This document shows positions 35,701 through 44,945 of a stretch of 64,000 bases of DNA, one piece after another. The notes beneath the pieces are model-generated. The model did no database searches and was not told the origin of the DNA. It was given only the letters and a program-made list of their open reading frames with translations. The stretch's first letter is position 1. Each line of letters begins with the position of its first letter. Origin of the DNA: Cryptomeria japonica (taxonomy: Eukaryota; Streptophyta; Pinopsida; Cupressales; Cupressaceae); contig NC_081414.1 of assembly GCF_030272615.1 (NCBI RefSeq), positions 237,696,233 through 237,760,232 of the forward strand. Reading direction: 5' to 3'. A program made the translations under genes and the position numbers.

Positions 35701-36826
35701 AACACAGTGAATTCTTCCATGAAGAACCAGTCAGCCAATTCTATTTGACTTCCGAGTTGAATGCAATCTTTACAAGACACAGGCAACCTAGGCATTGGAG
35801 TGCTTGTAATTTCATTATACATTGGTGCCAAAAAGAAGTATACAAAATGGTTGTAGTTCTTTATGTTATCATGCATCCTTATCTTTGGCGTCCAATCATA
35901 TATTGGACACTCTGTTCTCTTCCCAGTCTTCTCATCAATCTTATAGCTCACAATTTGAAGCTTGTTAGTCTCGAATATTGCACGATACTTGGATAGAAGG
36001 AGATAGCACAAGTAGGATGAGAACCTAAATGTCTTACAAGAACCTTTTTTGATCATAGTAATTGTTTTTGCATGAATTTTACAGTGTGCTTAATAAAAGT
36101 ATATCTTACTGGCTGACCTACACAATGGATATTATAAATCATTTCAAGAAGGCTTGCACCCACTTCCCTATCATTTTTTGATCCCAGGCAAAATGACAAC
36201 AAGGAAATACTATCCCCAACCCATGGAACAAAAATGTTAGAATCATAAGGAAGCTTATGATTCTGATCCAACACAATACCAGTACCACTACCACTCTTTA
36301 TTAGAGCTTTGACAAATGAATCTCTGCGACTTGGATCGAGACTCTCATAATTCCCTGCCAGCTTTTCAAGGTCAATTTGGATGTTTGAGTTTTGGGTTTC
36401 AAATCCTAGGTTCAACAAATGAGCAAATTCTCCCTTGTTTATAGATAGAATTTCCTCTTTTGTATTTTTATTGACAATTGCTTTTTTATCTTCATCATAA
36501 TTTTCGGTGCAGACCATGACAAAATCAGGGCAAGGGAATACTTCAAGTAACACCATGCTTCCCAATCCAACATCCCAAGATGTGATTTTATTTGTTTTTT
36601 GTTGTAACATTGGGTTGAAAATAGTAAATTTTGCCCTGGATGCATCTCCCGCCTTACTAGACAATGTATATCTAATATCTATGATACGCTTTTCACCATG
36701 GATAGCAGGGTCATAAATATCATGGTATTCATCGGTGAAACCTGGTGTTTTAACCAGTTCACTTAGGTACATTTTGTTTTTCACTTGGCTTCTTGTTGAA
36801 CTACTGCTTCCCATTTCCCCCATCAC
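32737..36826 (-). pseudogene. Unrecognised intronless G-patch/coiled-coil gene in the hAT element
   Basis: I do not recognise this gene. From an ATG at 36826 (MMGEMGSSSS) to a TAA at 32737-32739 the minus strand reads as about 1,360 codons with two frameshifts (near 36054, where the pieces overlap as ATGA, and near 34810) and five in-frame stops. These are TAG at 35244, 34087 and 33745, and TAA at 33334 and 33112. Codons 1-527 look like a folded domain rich in Phe, Tyr and Trp with no motif I know. A G-patch follows (34800-34889, KMGFEGGGLGPRGEG), then a Pro/Ser/Thr/Gly-rich stretch (34200-34740). A long charged coiled coil (about 33400-33870) and a helical C-terminus come last. G-patch modules bind RNA and activate DEAH helicases. 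All five stops are TAR, as expected if CAG/CAA codons mutated. The composition is that of a real, once selected gene. Confidence 0.65.
34800..34889 (-). other. G-patch domain of the unknown hAT cargo gene
   Basis: Glycines at the spaced positions typical of the module (GFEGGGLGPRGEG) follow an alpha-helical KGESLVEKM lead. The usual continuation after the last glycine lies in the next frame, which places a frameshift close to 34810. Unlike the Tat pol G-patch, this one is not beside a reverse transcriptase. Confidence 0.65.
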
Positions 36827-37185
36827 TATTATTGTTAATAATTCAAAATAATGTTAGATAAAAACCTGAAAATGCTAACCCTCAAATTGGACCACGAGAT
36901 TACCAAAAGCAAAAAAGGCGGGATGTAGTTGTTTCTGAATCTCCCTCGATTTACAGGTTTGTCCATGAAATGAAAGACGATTATGATTTACGAGTCTCTT
37001 ATTTTGAAAAATTTGAAAAGTAGAAAAGTAAAACCTAAAGGGCAAAATATCTAGAATCAAGTTGTAATTTTATTAATTACTATTAATAACTATTTGATGC
37101 CGAAGGACAAACCATTCATTACTTCAGTATAAATTCCGAGGACATTATGAATCATGTTGTATAAATTCTGAGGACATTAAATGTA
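36827..37185. other. Upstream region of the unknown cargo gene
   Basis: AT-rich, with no ORF. It should hold the promoter of the minus-strand gene that starts at 36826, but I see no clear TATA box at a convincing distance. Confidence 0.4.
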
Positions 37186-38240
37186 ATATGTTCAATTCCG
37201 GGCGAAGTTCTCCCAAATGTGTTCACTTCCCAGATTTGGGCCGAAATCCACTCTAAGTCGTTGATCTTTGCTCATCCAATGAATGAGGGACCCCAAGGTA
37301 CCTGTTGTGACTTTACAGGTCTGGTTTTTAAGCCTGTTTAATAATTTTAAACTTCCGCTCGAAAAAGTTCTTTATAGACTTAATTATATTTAATTAAATT
37401 TAAAACATTTCAATTCTGGGCGAAGTTCTCCCAAATGTGTTCACTTCCCAGATTTGGGCCGAAATCCACCCTAAGTCATTGATCTTTACTCATCCAATGG
37501 ACGATGGTACTTGTTGTCAGTTGTCGTGGGTCCCATGACTTCTGCCAGTTTTCGGGCACGTCACCATACTCGTGTCACTTTTTTGGGCAAAGTTCTCAGA
37601 AAGTTGTTCACTTCCCACATTCGCCCGGAAATCCACCCTAAGTCGTTGATCTTTATTAATCCAACGGTCGATGGTACCTGTTTTCAGATGTAGTGGGTAC
37701 CACGACTTCTGCCATTTTTCTGGCACGTCACCATACTTGGACATGTGTCACTTTTCGGGTTTGATTTTTAAGTCTATTTAATCATTTTAAACCTTTGCCC
37801 GAAAAAAGCTTTATAGACTTAATTATATTTAATTAAATTTAAAATGTCCAATTCCGGGCGAAGTTCTTAGAAAGGTGTTCACTTCCCACATTCGGGCCGA
37901 AATCCACCCTAAGCTGTTGAGCTTTGTTCATCCAACGGTCGTCGGGTCGATGGTACCTGTTTTCAGATGAAATGGGTCCCACGACTTTTGCCATTTTTCT
38001 GGCACGTCACCATACTCGTGTCACTTTTCGAGTCTGTTTTTAAAGTCTATTTAATCATTTTAAAATTCTACCCGAAAAAGAGATTTATAGTCTATAGACT
38101 ATAGACTTAATTATATTTAATTAAATTTACAATGTTCAATTCTGGGCGAAGTTCTCACAAATGTGTTCAATACCCACATTTGGGCCGAAATCCACCCTAA
38201 GCCATTGATCTTTGCTCATCCGACGAACGATGATACCTGT
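37186..38240. repeat. Five diverged repeat units (GGGCGAAGTTCTC type)
   Basis: Units begin near 37191, 37408, 37580, 37847 and 38130. Each holds TGGGCGAAGTTCTC (or a variant), TTCACTTCCCA, GGGCCGAAATCCACC and AAGTCGTTGATC, followed by a more variable tail with CGATGGTACCTG and GTCACTTTTCGG. The period is uneven (about 170-285 bp). A diverged unit lies at 41385-41480 near the right end of the hAT element. No coding potential. Confidence 0.75.
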
Positions 38241-39011
38241 TGAGAACTTGAGTGTTGTTAGATGTCGTCGGTCCCATAATAAGAGACGTTTAAATTTTAA
38301 AGATGTGCAAACTGCAATAGTTTGAGATAACTATTAAATATAATGTTAATATTATTTGTAAAATTTTGAAATTCAAAAATAGTATAAAACATGAAACTTA
38401 GATTCTAGGATGAAACAAATAACTAAATAAAAATATAAATTTTGATATACAATTTGAAAGGTAAAAGTTTAATATAAAAAAGAAAATATTCAATATTAAA
38501 TCTAAAATATTAATTTAAAATTTAACAAAATTCTTTGAAAAATATGTTTACGATACATAATTTTAAAAAATAGTTTAAAAATATATATAAATGTTCAACA
38601 TAAATTTAGTGTATTAATTTAAAAAAATGTTAAGTCCTCAACCTGTTAAGGCGAGCAAATTTGGAAAGTACAAATGCCAAGGTGGCAATTAATTGTTGTA
38701 GAAGGAGTTGTTTGCGGCATGTCGCACGAACGGAGGAAGGGGAGGATGGCAGGAAATCTTTTTCTTGATCTCATGGCATTAATGCCTTATCGTGCACATT
38801 CATTACCCGACCTATAAGAGTTAAGATGGAGGCATAATTTATTACCTTATGATCTGTGTACCAGTTTTTGCTTTGAAACAGAACAAATCTGTAGTTTGTA
38901 GAATCGTAGCTTCCAGTTTTTGCTTTGAAGCAAAACAAATATGTAGTTCGTAGAATTGTGGCTTCTATAAGATATTTTTTGTAGGAAGTTCTTTTGAAAT
39001 TGCAGGTGGCC
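38241..39011. other. AT-rich spacer before the plus-strand cargo gene
   Basis: 38280-38640 is very AT-rich with no signal seen. 38640-39011 is less so and includes a direct repeat around CAGTTTTTGCTTTGAA (38861-38876 and 38914-38929). A TTGCAG|GTGG acceptor-like sequence at about 39000-39005 lies just before the ATG, so an upstream non-coding exon is possible. Confidence 0.4.
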
Positions 39012-39719
39012 ATGGAGGCCAATTTCACACTTCGAACAGACAAGAAGTTGGTGCCCTTTTTGGGCAAAGTATTTGATAAACGAATGCAAGGAATGTTCAA
39101 GTCTAAGGAGGAGAAGTTGTGGGCGGCAGCTCGACTGATGCTTGTGGAGGAGGTGGCACATATCAGTCACTGGTATCGAACTAACATGGAGGTTTACTCT
39201 TTGATTCTGGCGTGGGCCTGTGAATTCAAACCGGAGGTGGAAAAGGTAAAACTCACATTGGTCAAATTGATCGATGGAGATTTTTTGATTAACCTGGATT
39301 CAATCTTGGAGTGGGTGGTGTCAGGAGTTGGCATTCAAATTAAGGAAGGGGATGACCAGGATGAATTACTTCCTTTTATTCGTGGCCCAAAGGATGAAAT
39401 CAAATACCAGTGTCGTGAACGTGCCTGAGTGGGGTGGGAAGCGATGAAACTCTTTATGAAATTAACCAGGGTGGATGAAGTCTTGAAGGCTTTGCATGTG
39501 ATGGCAAGGATGGAGGTTGGTAGGGAATTGAGAGATAGGGCTCAAGAAGGAAGGGCCATACAGCTACTAGCAAGCTTGGAGGGCGACCCCGACTTCAGGT
39601 GCCTAAACTGCATTCCAAAAATGAAAGTTGAAGTGGCAAAAGGGAAAGCCAAAGCATCGACCTCTAAGGAGGGAAGGGACTGGGAGGAGGCGACCCAAGG
39701 GGATAGTGAGACTGAGTGA
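39012..39719 (+). pseudogene. Unrecognised 235-codon gene in the hAT element, one internal stop
   Basis: ATG 39012 (MEANFTLRTDKK) to TGA 39717-39719, with one in-frame TGA at 39426-39428 that would be CGA before a C-to-T change. The product is mixed charged and hydrophobic, mostly helical by composition, and contains HISHWYRTN, ILAWACEF and DPDFRCLNC. The C-terminal 30 residues are Lys/Glu-rich. There is no membrane segment or known catalytic motif. Codon use and the smooth reading frame on both sides of the stop argue that it was once a real gene. A splice acceptor-like site lies just upstream. It points toward the minus-strand gene at 40369-40935. Function unknown. Confidence 0.5.
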
Positions 39720-40368
39720 GCAACTTATCGGCAATGAACTGGTTTTTTTGTCTGCTTGTTATAAGCTGTGGGCAGTATGGTTTTCTCTCTATCTGCGTTT
39801 ATGCATGAATGACTGCAAATTTTGTATCTTGAAACTTTTGAATTAATAGAATGAAAAAACCTTTACCAATAAACTTTTGTATCCTAAAACTTTTGAAATT
39901 TTGTATTTCGAATGACTGTATATTTATAAAATTATAATCAACCATATTCAATGTACAAATAATTAACGAAACGAACTAATTTTTTTTTATAGCATTACAT
40001 AAAAAAGATCACAGTATTAAATTTATTTCCATTGTTTAACAAATAATTGAAATAACATAGCTCATATACAAAAAGCATTTGAAAGAAATTAATTAATAAA
40101 AATGAAATAGAATCATAGAAAGCATTTTTAAATCCATAAGATTGTAAGAGGCAAACTGAAACAAACTAGAATTTGAAAAATTATCATTAATATGTATGCT
40201 TTTGAAATTTACAATTTTTTCATCTGAGACTTAAGTCCCCCAAAAACTTAAAAGCCAAAATGAGCGAGCCACTGTCACTCAACTTGTTAGGGTTCGAGGA
40301 CATAGGAAAAAAAAACTACAAGCGGGTGGGGCTAGGGCATAGGTAGTGGAATTGTTTGCAATTTTGCC
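39720..40368. other. AT-rich spacer between two convergent cargo loci
   Basis: It would hold the 3' ends of the genes on either side (AATAGAATGAAAAAA near 39846). No ORF or repeat of note. Confidence 0.4.
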
Positions 40369-40935
40369 CTAAGAATCTGGCCCTCCTTCCATGTAGAATT
40401 CTTCAGACAACATAAGTTGAGAGAATTCTTCAAGCCACATGTAGTTTGGAAAGTGGTCTAGGAGGAACCATTTTCGGAGGAAGTCCCTACCAATCCGTGC
40501 CCATTTTCTATGACACGTCAGCTGCTCCGCATTCAGGTTTAGGAGAAACGGTTGCCTGGCCACTAGCACTACTTGGTCAGGGAGGAGAAGCTTGGATAAT
40601 TCACTCGCCCAAGGGATCCCCACCCCTACTTCTGCAAGGATGACAAGAGTAATGTCATCTCCAAGGAAGTCTTCCTTAAAAACCTTCCTCAATAGCATCA
40701 GCATATCCACCTTATCTCCTCCCAGGTCCAGAAGAGACGCTAAGAAGCGGGATGTAATGTTCGTGTTAACACGATACCTATTTTCATTTCGCAGAAACTC
40801 TCTGCCCAACACCAATCACACAGCCTCATTGGTGAACGACCCAACCTCATTGCAGACTGATTCGAGGGTTGGGTCTCTAACGGAGCCTAGAAAAGGCCCT
40901 CTGGTCCTTTACAGAAATGCTTCTCAAGCAGATGG
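40369..40935 (-). pseudogene. Unrecognised minus-strand gene fragment in the hAT element
   Basis: Open from 40815 to a stop at 40369. Extending upstream past a TGA (40816-40818) the frame stays protein-like (RGPFLGSVRDPTLESV) back to a TAA at 40909-40911, beyond which it is unclear. The product is hydrophobic-rich and helical (LLDLGGDKVDMLMLL, HFPNYMWLEEFSQLM) without transmembrane character. Both stops fit C-to-T change at CGA and CAA codons. I do not recognise the family. Its tail-to-tail position with 39012-39719 inside the transposon suggests two cargo genes, or two exons of genes captured in opposite orientation. Confidence 0.45.
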
Positions 40936-41986
40936 GAGTGTCCTTCTTGAGAAAACAGATTAACAAATTAAACAACCTGAGCCTATAAACCTAAAATACC
41001 ATGAGTTGAAGCTCCGACGATTTAAATACCAAATGGCAAAGGCTAATTGAAGATGAAAGAAGCAGAGATCGTATATAAATTGTTGAAGCTCTTGATTGTA
41101 ATAATTACTTCTTTAGCCGTATTAACTGCTATAAATTTTTTAAAATCTTCCGTATCTCTGCAAATCTTTCCCATAAATGCACTATTCTGCGAAAATGGAA
41201 ACAACTATGAACCAGTACCAAATTGGCAAGTATCACATTGCAAGTCATGGGGACAGAGTGGATTGTCGTAAGTGAATAGATATATATTAAATAAACAAAA
41301 TTATCGATCATGATTCGTGACATTTAATACGTGTCTATCGAATCCAATTCCATTCTGAGCACTTTCTGGTGAGCTATGTTCTCTTCAGAAAATTGGGCCG
41401 AAATAAAACTTCAGTCATTGATCTATGATCATCGAACGGTTTAAAATCATTGATAGATTTTAGGTATGTGTCACCCTTCACGTGTCAAAGAGGCCGCGCT
41501 TATTGATACATCGTGCAGAGTCCTGACTCATTGTATTATAAATTTATGTGATGTGATGTACTGATGTGATGTGATGTGCCTTGTTTATTAATGACAATGA
41601 ATTCATGAAATCGCCAATAAATTATATATTTTTCCATAAATAACAAAATATTCGCCAATACATTTAAATAATTTTCAAGCGGTGGATAAAAATCGCCAAT
41701 ACATTTAAATAATTTTTCCCTGGGAGTAAAAATTTTTGCTCATACAATTATATATTTGTTCCTTTTAACAAAAATTATTCGCCTCCCATAATAAATATTT
41801 CCCCATAGAACAAGGTATTATTTGCCAGAAATTTATGGAATTATCGTACCCTAGAAAAAAATCGCCAATACAAAATAATTTTTTTTCCCATTTAAAAAAA
41901 AAAATTTGCCATCGATATGAAAATTTCCCCCTGAAAATAAAGTCCGATTCGCCAGGATTTTACATAGTTGCCCGGGGGTGGTTTCT
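40936..41986. promoter_or_regulatory. hAT right subterminal region
   Basis: From 41600 to 41960 there are repeated TCGCCAATA/ATTCGCC motifs (near 41611, 41651, 41695, 41778, 41862 and 41950), mirroring the left end. A diverged unit of the 37186-38240 repeat is at 41385-41480. A short ORF at 41053-41271 (72 codons, with one hydrophobic stretch) is present, but I cannot show it is real. Confidence 0.55.
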
Positions 41987-42000
41987 TAAAGTTATCCCTG
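41987..42000 (-). repeat. Right terminal inverted repeat of the hAT element
   Basis: CAGGGATAACTTTA on the minus strand. It matches the left end at 11 of 14 positions and directly abuts the target duplication. Confidence 0.75.
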
Positions 42001-42008
42001 ACACTAAG
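42001..42008. repeat. Right 8-bp target site duplication of the hAT element
   Basis: ACACTAAG, identical to 26768-26775. Confidence 0.85.
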
Positions 42009-42731
42009 GTTATCCCTGCAACAAATGATTAGTAGTTTTTGATAAATTAACCCCACCTGCAAGCACACTTGTTAGGTTAATTTTAGAAAATCCAAATCCA
42101 AATGTGAAAAAGGGGGCCTTAGACAATATGTTTTTTATTTAGACAGCTGCACCACTTCGTTAGTCCAAAGAAGGGGTTAAAGCAAAAAGCAACTAAATTG
42201 ACCAAACCTTAGAATAAAATTAAAATGAAAACTAAAACTGTAAAACAAAAACCCAGTTATGCAACAAAAACACAATTATGCTTATCATAGAGGCGAGTTC
42301 TGCACACAAACGCAAAAAAAAAATGATCATAAAAACTTACCAAAAAAAATCATTAAATGCAGATGTCGAAAGATGTGTCACATACGCGAAATTTGAACAC
42401 AGACATAGAAACAATAGTCACAAACGCGAAATTTGGAACCTGTACCTGTAAAATAGAATCAAAACATAAACGCATAAATATGTGTCACAAACTCGAAATC
42501 TGAACACGAACGTGGTAATATATGTTGCAGACGTGTAATCTAGAACTTGGGCCTGCTAAACCAAATCAAAACATAAACACAAAAATATATGTCACAAACA
42601 TGATATCTAAACACAAACGTAGAAATATATGTTGTAAACGTGAAATTGCCTGTAATCGTCACATATCCGACCTGCGACTTAATAAAAAAAAGACTACAAC
42701 TGCCAATAAATGTTAAAAATAAGGGACAAGG
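42009..42731 (-). other. Leader of element 2, PBS-proximal part
   Basis: Similar to 11749-12366 of element 1: it resumes at CCTGCAACAAA and continues through the TTAGGTTAATTTTAGAAAA segment. From 42290 to 42660 it carries about a dozen decayed motif copies such as ACAAACGCGAAAT, ACAGACATAG and GCAGACGTG. Confidence 0.75.
42290..42660 (-). repeat. Decayed motif array (element 2, PBS side)
   Basis: About twelve copies related to ACA(G/A)ACGCG occur at 20-30 bp spacing, often as GTCACAAACGCGAAAT. The place relative to the PBS is the same as in element 1 (12015-12292). Confidence 0.7.
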
Positions 42732-42749
42732 GTCCCACTGGATGTGCCA
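42732..42749 (-). promoter_or_regulatory. Primer binding site of element 2
   Basis: TGGCACATCCAGTGGGAC on the minus strand, three bases from the LTR end. It differs from the element 1 site by two G-to-A (C-to-T on the other strand) changes. Confidence 0.75.
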
Positions 42750-42752
42750 AAA

Positions 42753-43479
42753 TGTGTGAGGTGAAAAATGATGATGACAAACTATTGTAAAACCACAAAG
42801 ATCCAACCACAAACAATCTTAGTCCTACAATAAAACATTCACCATACACCAATGAAGAAACCTACGAACATGCAAATTAACAAATTGAAACAATAATACC
42901 ATTCACATGCCAAGTAGGGTTTGATCTCTGTCTCCTATCTCCATTGATCTTGTTTGATATATTTGCTCTCAAATTTTGTATTGTGCACAAGAGCTCAACA
43001 AAGAGCGGATTGTGGTTGTGAAGTAACTTGATTGCATACAAATTGCTTAGCTCATTAGGATTGAAATGATGAAAGTATCCTCTTAGAAGACAATTTAGGA
43101 AATGGAGGGATAAGATTAAGAGATGAAATAAATAAATGGTTGACTAGGTTTAAAGGGTAGGTAAGGAAAATGATAAAATGATAAGAAGGTAGATAGAGGA
43201 AAATTAAGAGATAAATGACATGTGTCATGAAGAGAAAAAGTCAATGAATTAATTAAATAAATAAAAATTCATTTAATTAATAGAAGAAGTGGGACCAATT
43301 AAATAAATAAAATATTTATTTATTTTAAGGAAAGATAATTTAAATAAATAAAAATATTTATTTGAATAAGGAAAGGCTAGAAGAGGATTAATGAATTGAT
43401 TAATAGAAGGGTTAGGATAAAATAATTAAATAAATAAAATATTTATTTAATTAAACTAGAACAATTTTATGTGTCTACA
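42753..43479 (-). repeat. 5' LTR of element 2
   Basis: 727 bp, starting TGTAGACACATAAAATTG on the minus strand and ending CTCACACA before the PBS. Similar along its length to 12388-13154, including the AAATAAATAAA blocks. It marks the outer right edge of the whole 43-kb nest. Confidence 0.85.
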
Positions 43480-43884
43480 ATATATATACATATATATTGC
43501 TATTTTGGGCTTCCTTTATTTTTTGTTTCTTCCCTTTGTCTTTTCTTTCTTAGATTTCTTATTGGTCTTCTAGCTTTTAAGTTTTTATCATTTTGTGTTT
43601 TGGTGTATTGTAATTTTTGTTTTCTTTTATTATTTTGTACTTAATTTATTTTTATTTTTATCCTTGGTCTTTGTGCCCTTTCTTACCTCCCTCCTCTTTT
43701 TATTTAGAATCACGTCTACAACTCACTATTTTTCATCTCCTTGGAATTCTTGTTCATCCTGATGATGAATTATAGAGTGTGATTCGAAACGTTGATGATA
43801 AAAATCGCTTACACAATCAAATCCAGAAGCGCAATAAGTGTATATTAGAATGGATTGTGGAAATCAGTTAGCATTAATCATGCT
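43480..43884. other. Non-coding, pyrimidine-rich stretch
   Basis: A short TATATA run is followed by 43490-43720, strongly T/C-rich on the plus strand. 43750-43850 contains GATTCGAAACGTTGATGA, which looks like part of an old interspersed repeat that I cannot name. No ORF. Confidence 0.4.
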
Positions 43885-44945
43885 TAGGGTTTAATTAGGG
43901 TAATAATTAAGATTAAGGTTATGATTCTATTAGGGTTAGAATTCAGTTAAGGTTCAAAGCTATGGTTAAAGTTCAATTAGATTTGGAATTTAGTTAGGAT
44001 TAGGGTTTAATTAGAGTTAGGGTTTGAGTCCAATCAAGGTTAAATGTTCAAAAAGGGTTAGGGTTAATGTTTGATCCTAGTGCTAACCCTAACCCTAATC
44101 ACAATTTTGTCTCTAGCCTTTACACTAACACTAATTCTAACCCTAATCCTAACACTAACCTCAAACTTGATCTTAATTTTATCTCTAACCCTAAACCTAA
44201 TCCTAATCTTAATCTTAATTCTATCTCTAATCCTAACCCTCACATTAACTGTAACCTTCACTTTATCTCTAACCCCAATCCTAATCTTGACCTTATCTTT
44301 AACCTTGACCTTAAATCATAATGTCAACCCCAATCCTATACCTAATTCTATCTCTAACCCTAATCTTAACCCTAATCCTAACCCTACCTCTAATCCTAAT
44401 TATATCTCTAACCCTAACCCTAATCTTAACCCTAACCTTAATCCTACACCTAAGCATAATCTATCTCTAACCCTAACTCTAATTCTAGCAATGTCTCTAA
44501 TTGTAACCTTAAAACTAACCCTAACCCCAACCCTGATCCTAAACCTAATTTTATCTCTAACCTTAACCCTAACCTTGATCATGTTTCTTACCTTATTCTT
44601 GACCCTAACCCTACTAGTAATCTTTAATCTATCTCTAACCTTAACCGTTACCCTAATCCTAATACTAACCCTAACCTTAATCCTAATTCTATCTATCCCT
44701 AACCCTAATATTGACCTTTTATCTAACTTTAATCCTAACCCTAATCCAAATACTAACCCTAACATCAATCATAATTCTATTTGTACCTCTAATCTTACCA
44801 ATAAATTATTTCTAAGCCTAACCCTAATGTAAATTCTATCCCCAACCCTAATCCTAATTCTATCATTTCCTCATTGTAACCCTATTTCTATCTCTAACCT
44901 TAAGCCTAAGCCTAAGCCTAAGCCTAAGCCTAACCCCAAAAGTAA
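43885..44945. repeat. Degenerate telomere-like hexamer DNA, head to head
   Basis: From 43889 to 44066 the plus strand carries scattered TTAGGG/TTAGGGTT units (G-rich strand). From 44081 to 44945 it switches to a dense degenerate CCCTAA array (CCTAAC, CCTAAT, CTTAAC and similar variants, hexamer period). It ends in five AAGCCT units (about 44903-44935). The orientation is (TTAGGG)n-(CCCTAA)n. The hexamer period gives long dipeptide ORFs on both strands that are not genes. The usual plant telomere unit is TTTAGGG (7 bp), so the 6-bp period is noteworthy. Confidence 0.85.

Larger units (their letters stand above)
26776..42000. mobile_element. hAT-superfamily DNA transposon with cargo, 15,225 bp
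   Basis: Exact 8-bp duplications ACACTAAG flank it (26768-26775 and 42001-42008). The ends are imperfect inverted repeats, CAAAGATTACTTTA on the left and CAGGGATAACTTTA on the right read inward, with 11 of 14 matching. An 8-bp duplication and CA(R)(R)G-type ends are the hAT hallmarks, and a hAT-type transposase remnant lies inside. Both end regions carry many GGCGA/TCGCC motifs. Across the insertion the element 2 leader rejoins cleanly. Inside are the transposase (27567-31779), a solo copia LTR, a large unknown gene (32737-36826), a repeat array (37186-38240) and two more gene-like loci (39012-39719, 40369-40935). This is large for a hAT element. Confidence 0.85.
16214..43479 (-). mobile_element. 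Ty3/gypsy Tat-type element 2, host of the hAT insertion
   Basis: The 5' LTR is 43479-42753, PBS 42749-42732, leader 42731-42009 plus 26767-25048, gag-pol 25047-17538 and 3' region to 16214. The two leader pieces join smoothly across the hAT target duplication when compared with element 1. It is the oldest layer of the stack: it hosts element A and the hAT, and its coding region has many frameshifts and stops. The sequence after the LTR end is TA-rich, so its own 5-bp duplication cannot be judged. Confidence 0.8.

Noticed and set aside
36050-36060. Programmed frameshift or stop-start coupling at the ATGA overlap in the unknown gene
   Set aside because: A single indel in a gene already full of stops explains it; no slippery site or structure is evident.
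32737-36826. Alternative genetic code (TAG/TAA read as Gln)
   Set aside because: Two frameshifts, TGA stops in neighbouring elements and plant transposon context make C-to-T decay far more likely.
41053-41271. 72-codon ORF with one hydrophobic segment near the hAT right end
   Set aside because: It could be a small membrane protein, but nothing beyond the hydrophobic stretch supports it.
44064-44832. Long ORFs on both strands (up to 253 codons) in the telomere-like block
   Set aside because: They are forced by the hexamer period (endless Leu-Thr, Asn-Pro or Arg-Val type dipeptides) and occur in several frames at once.
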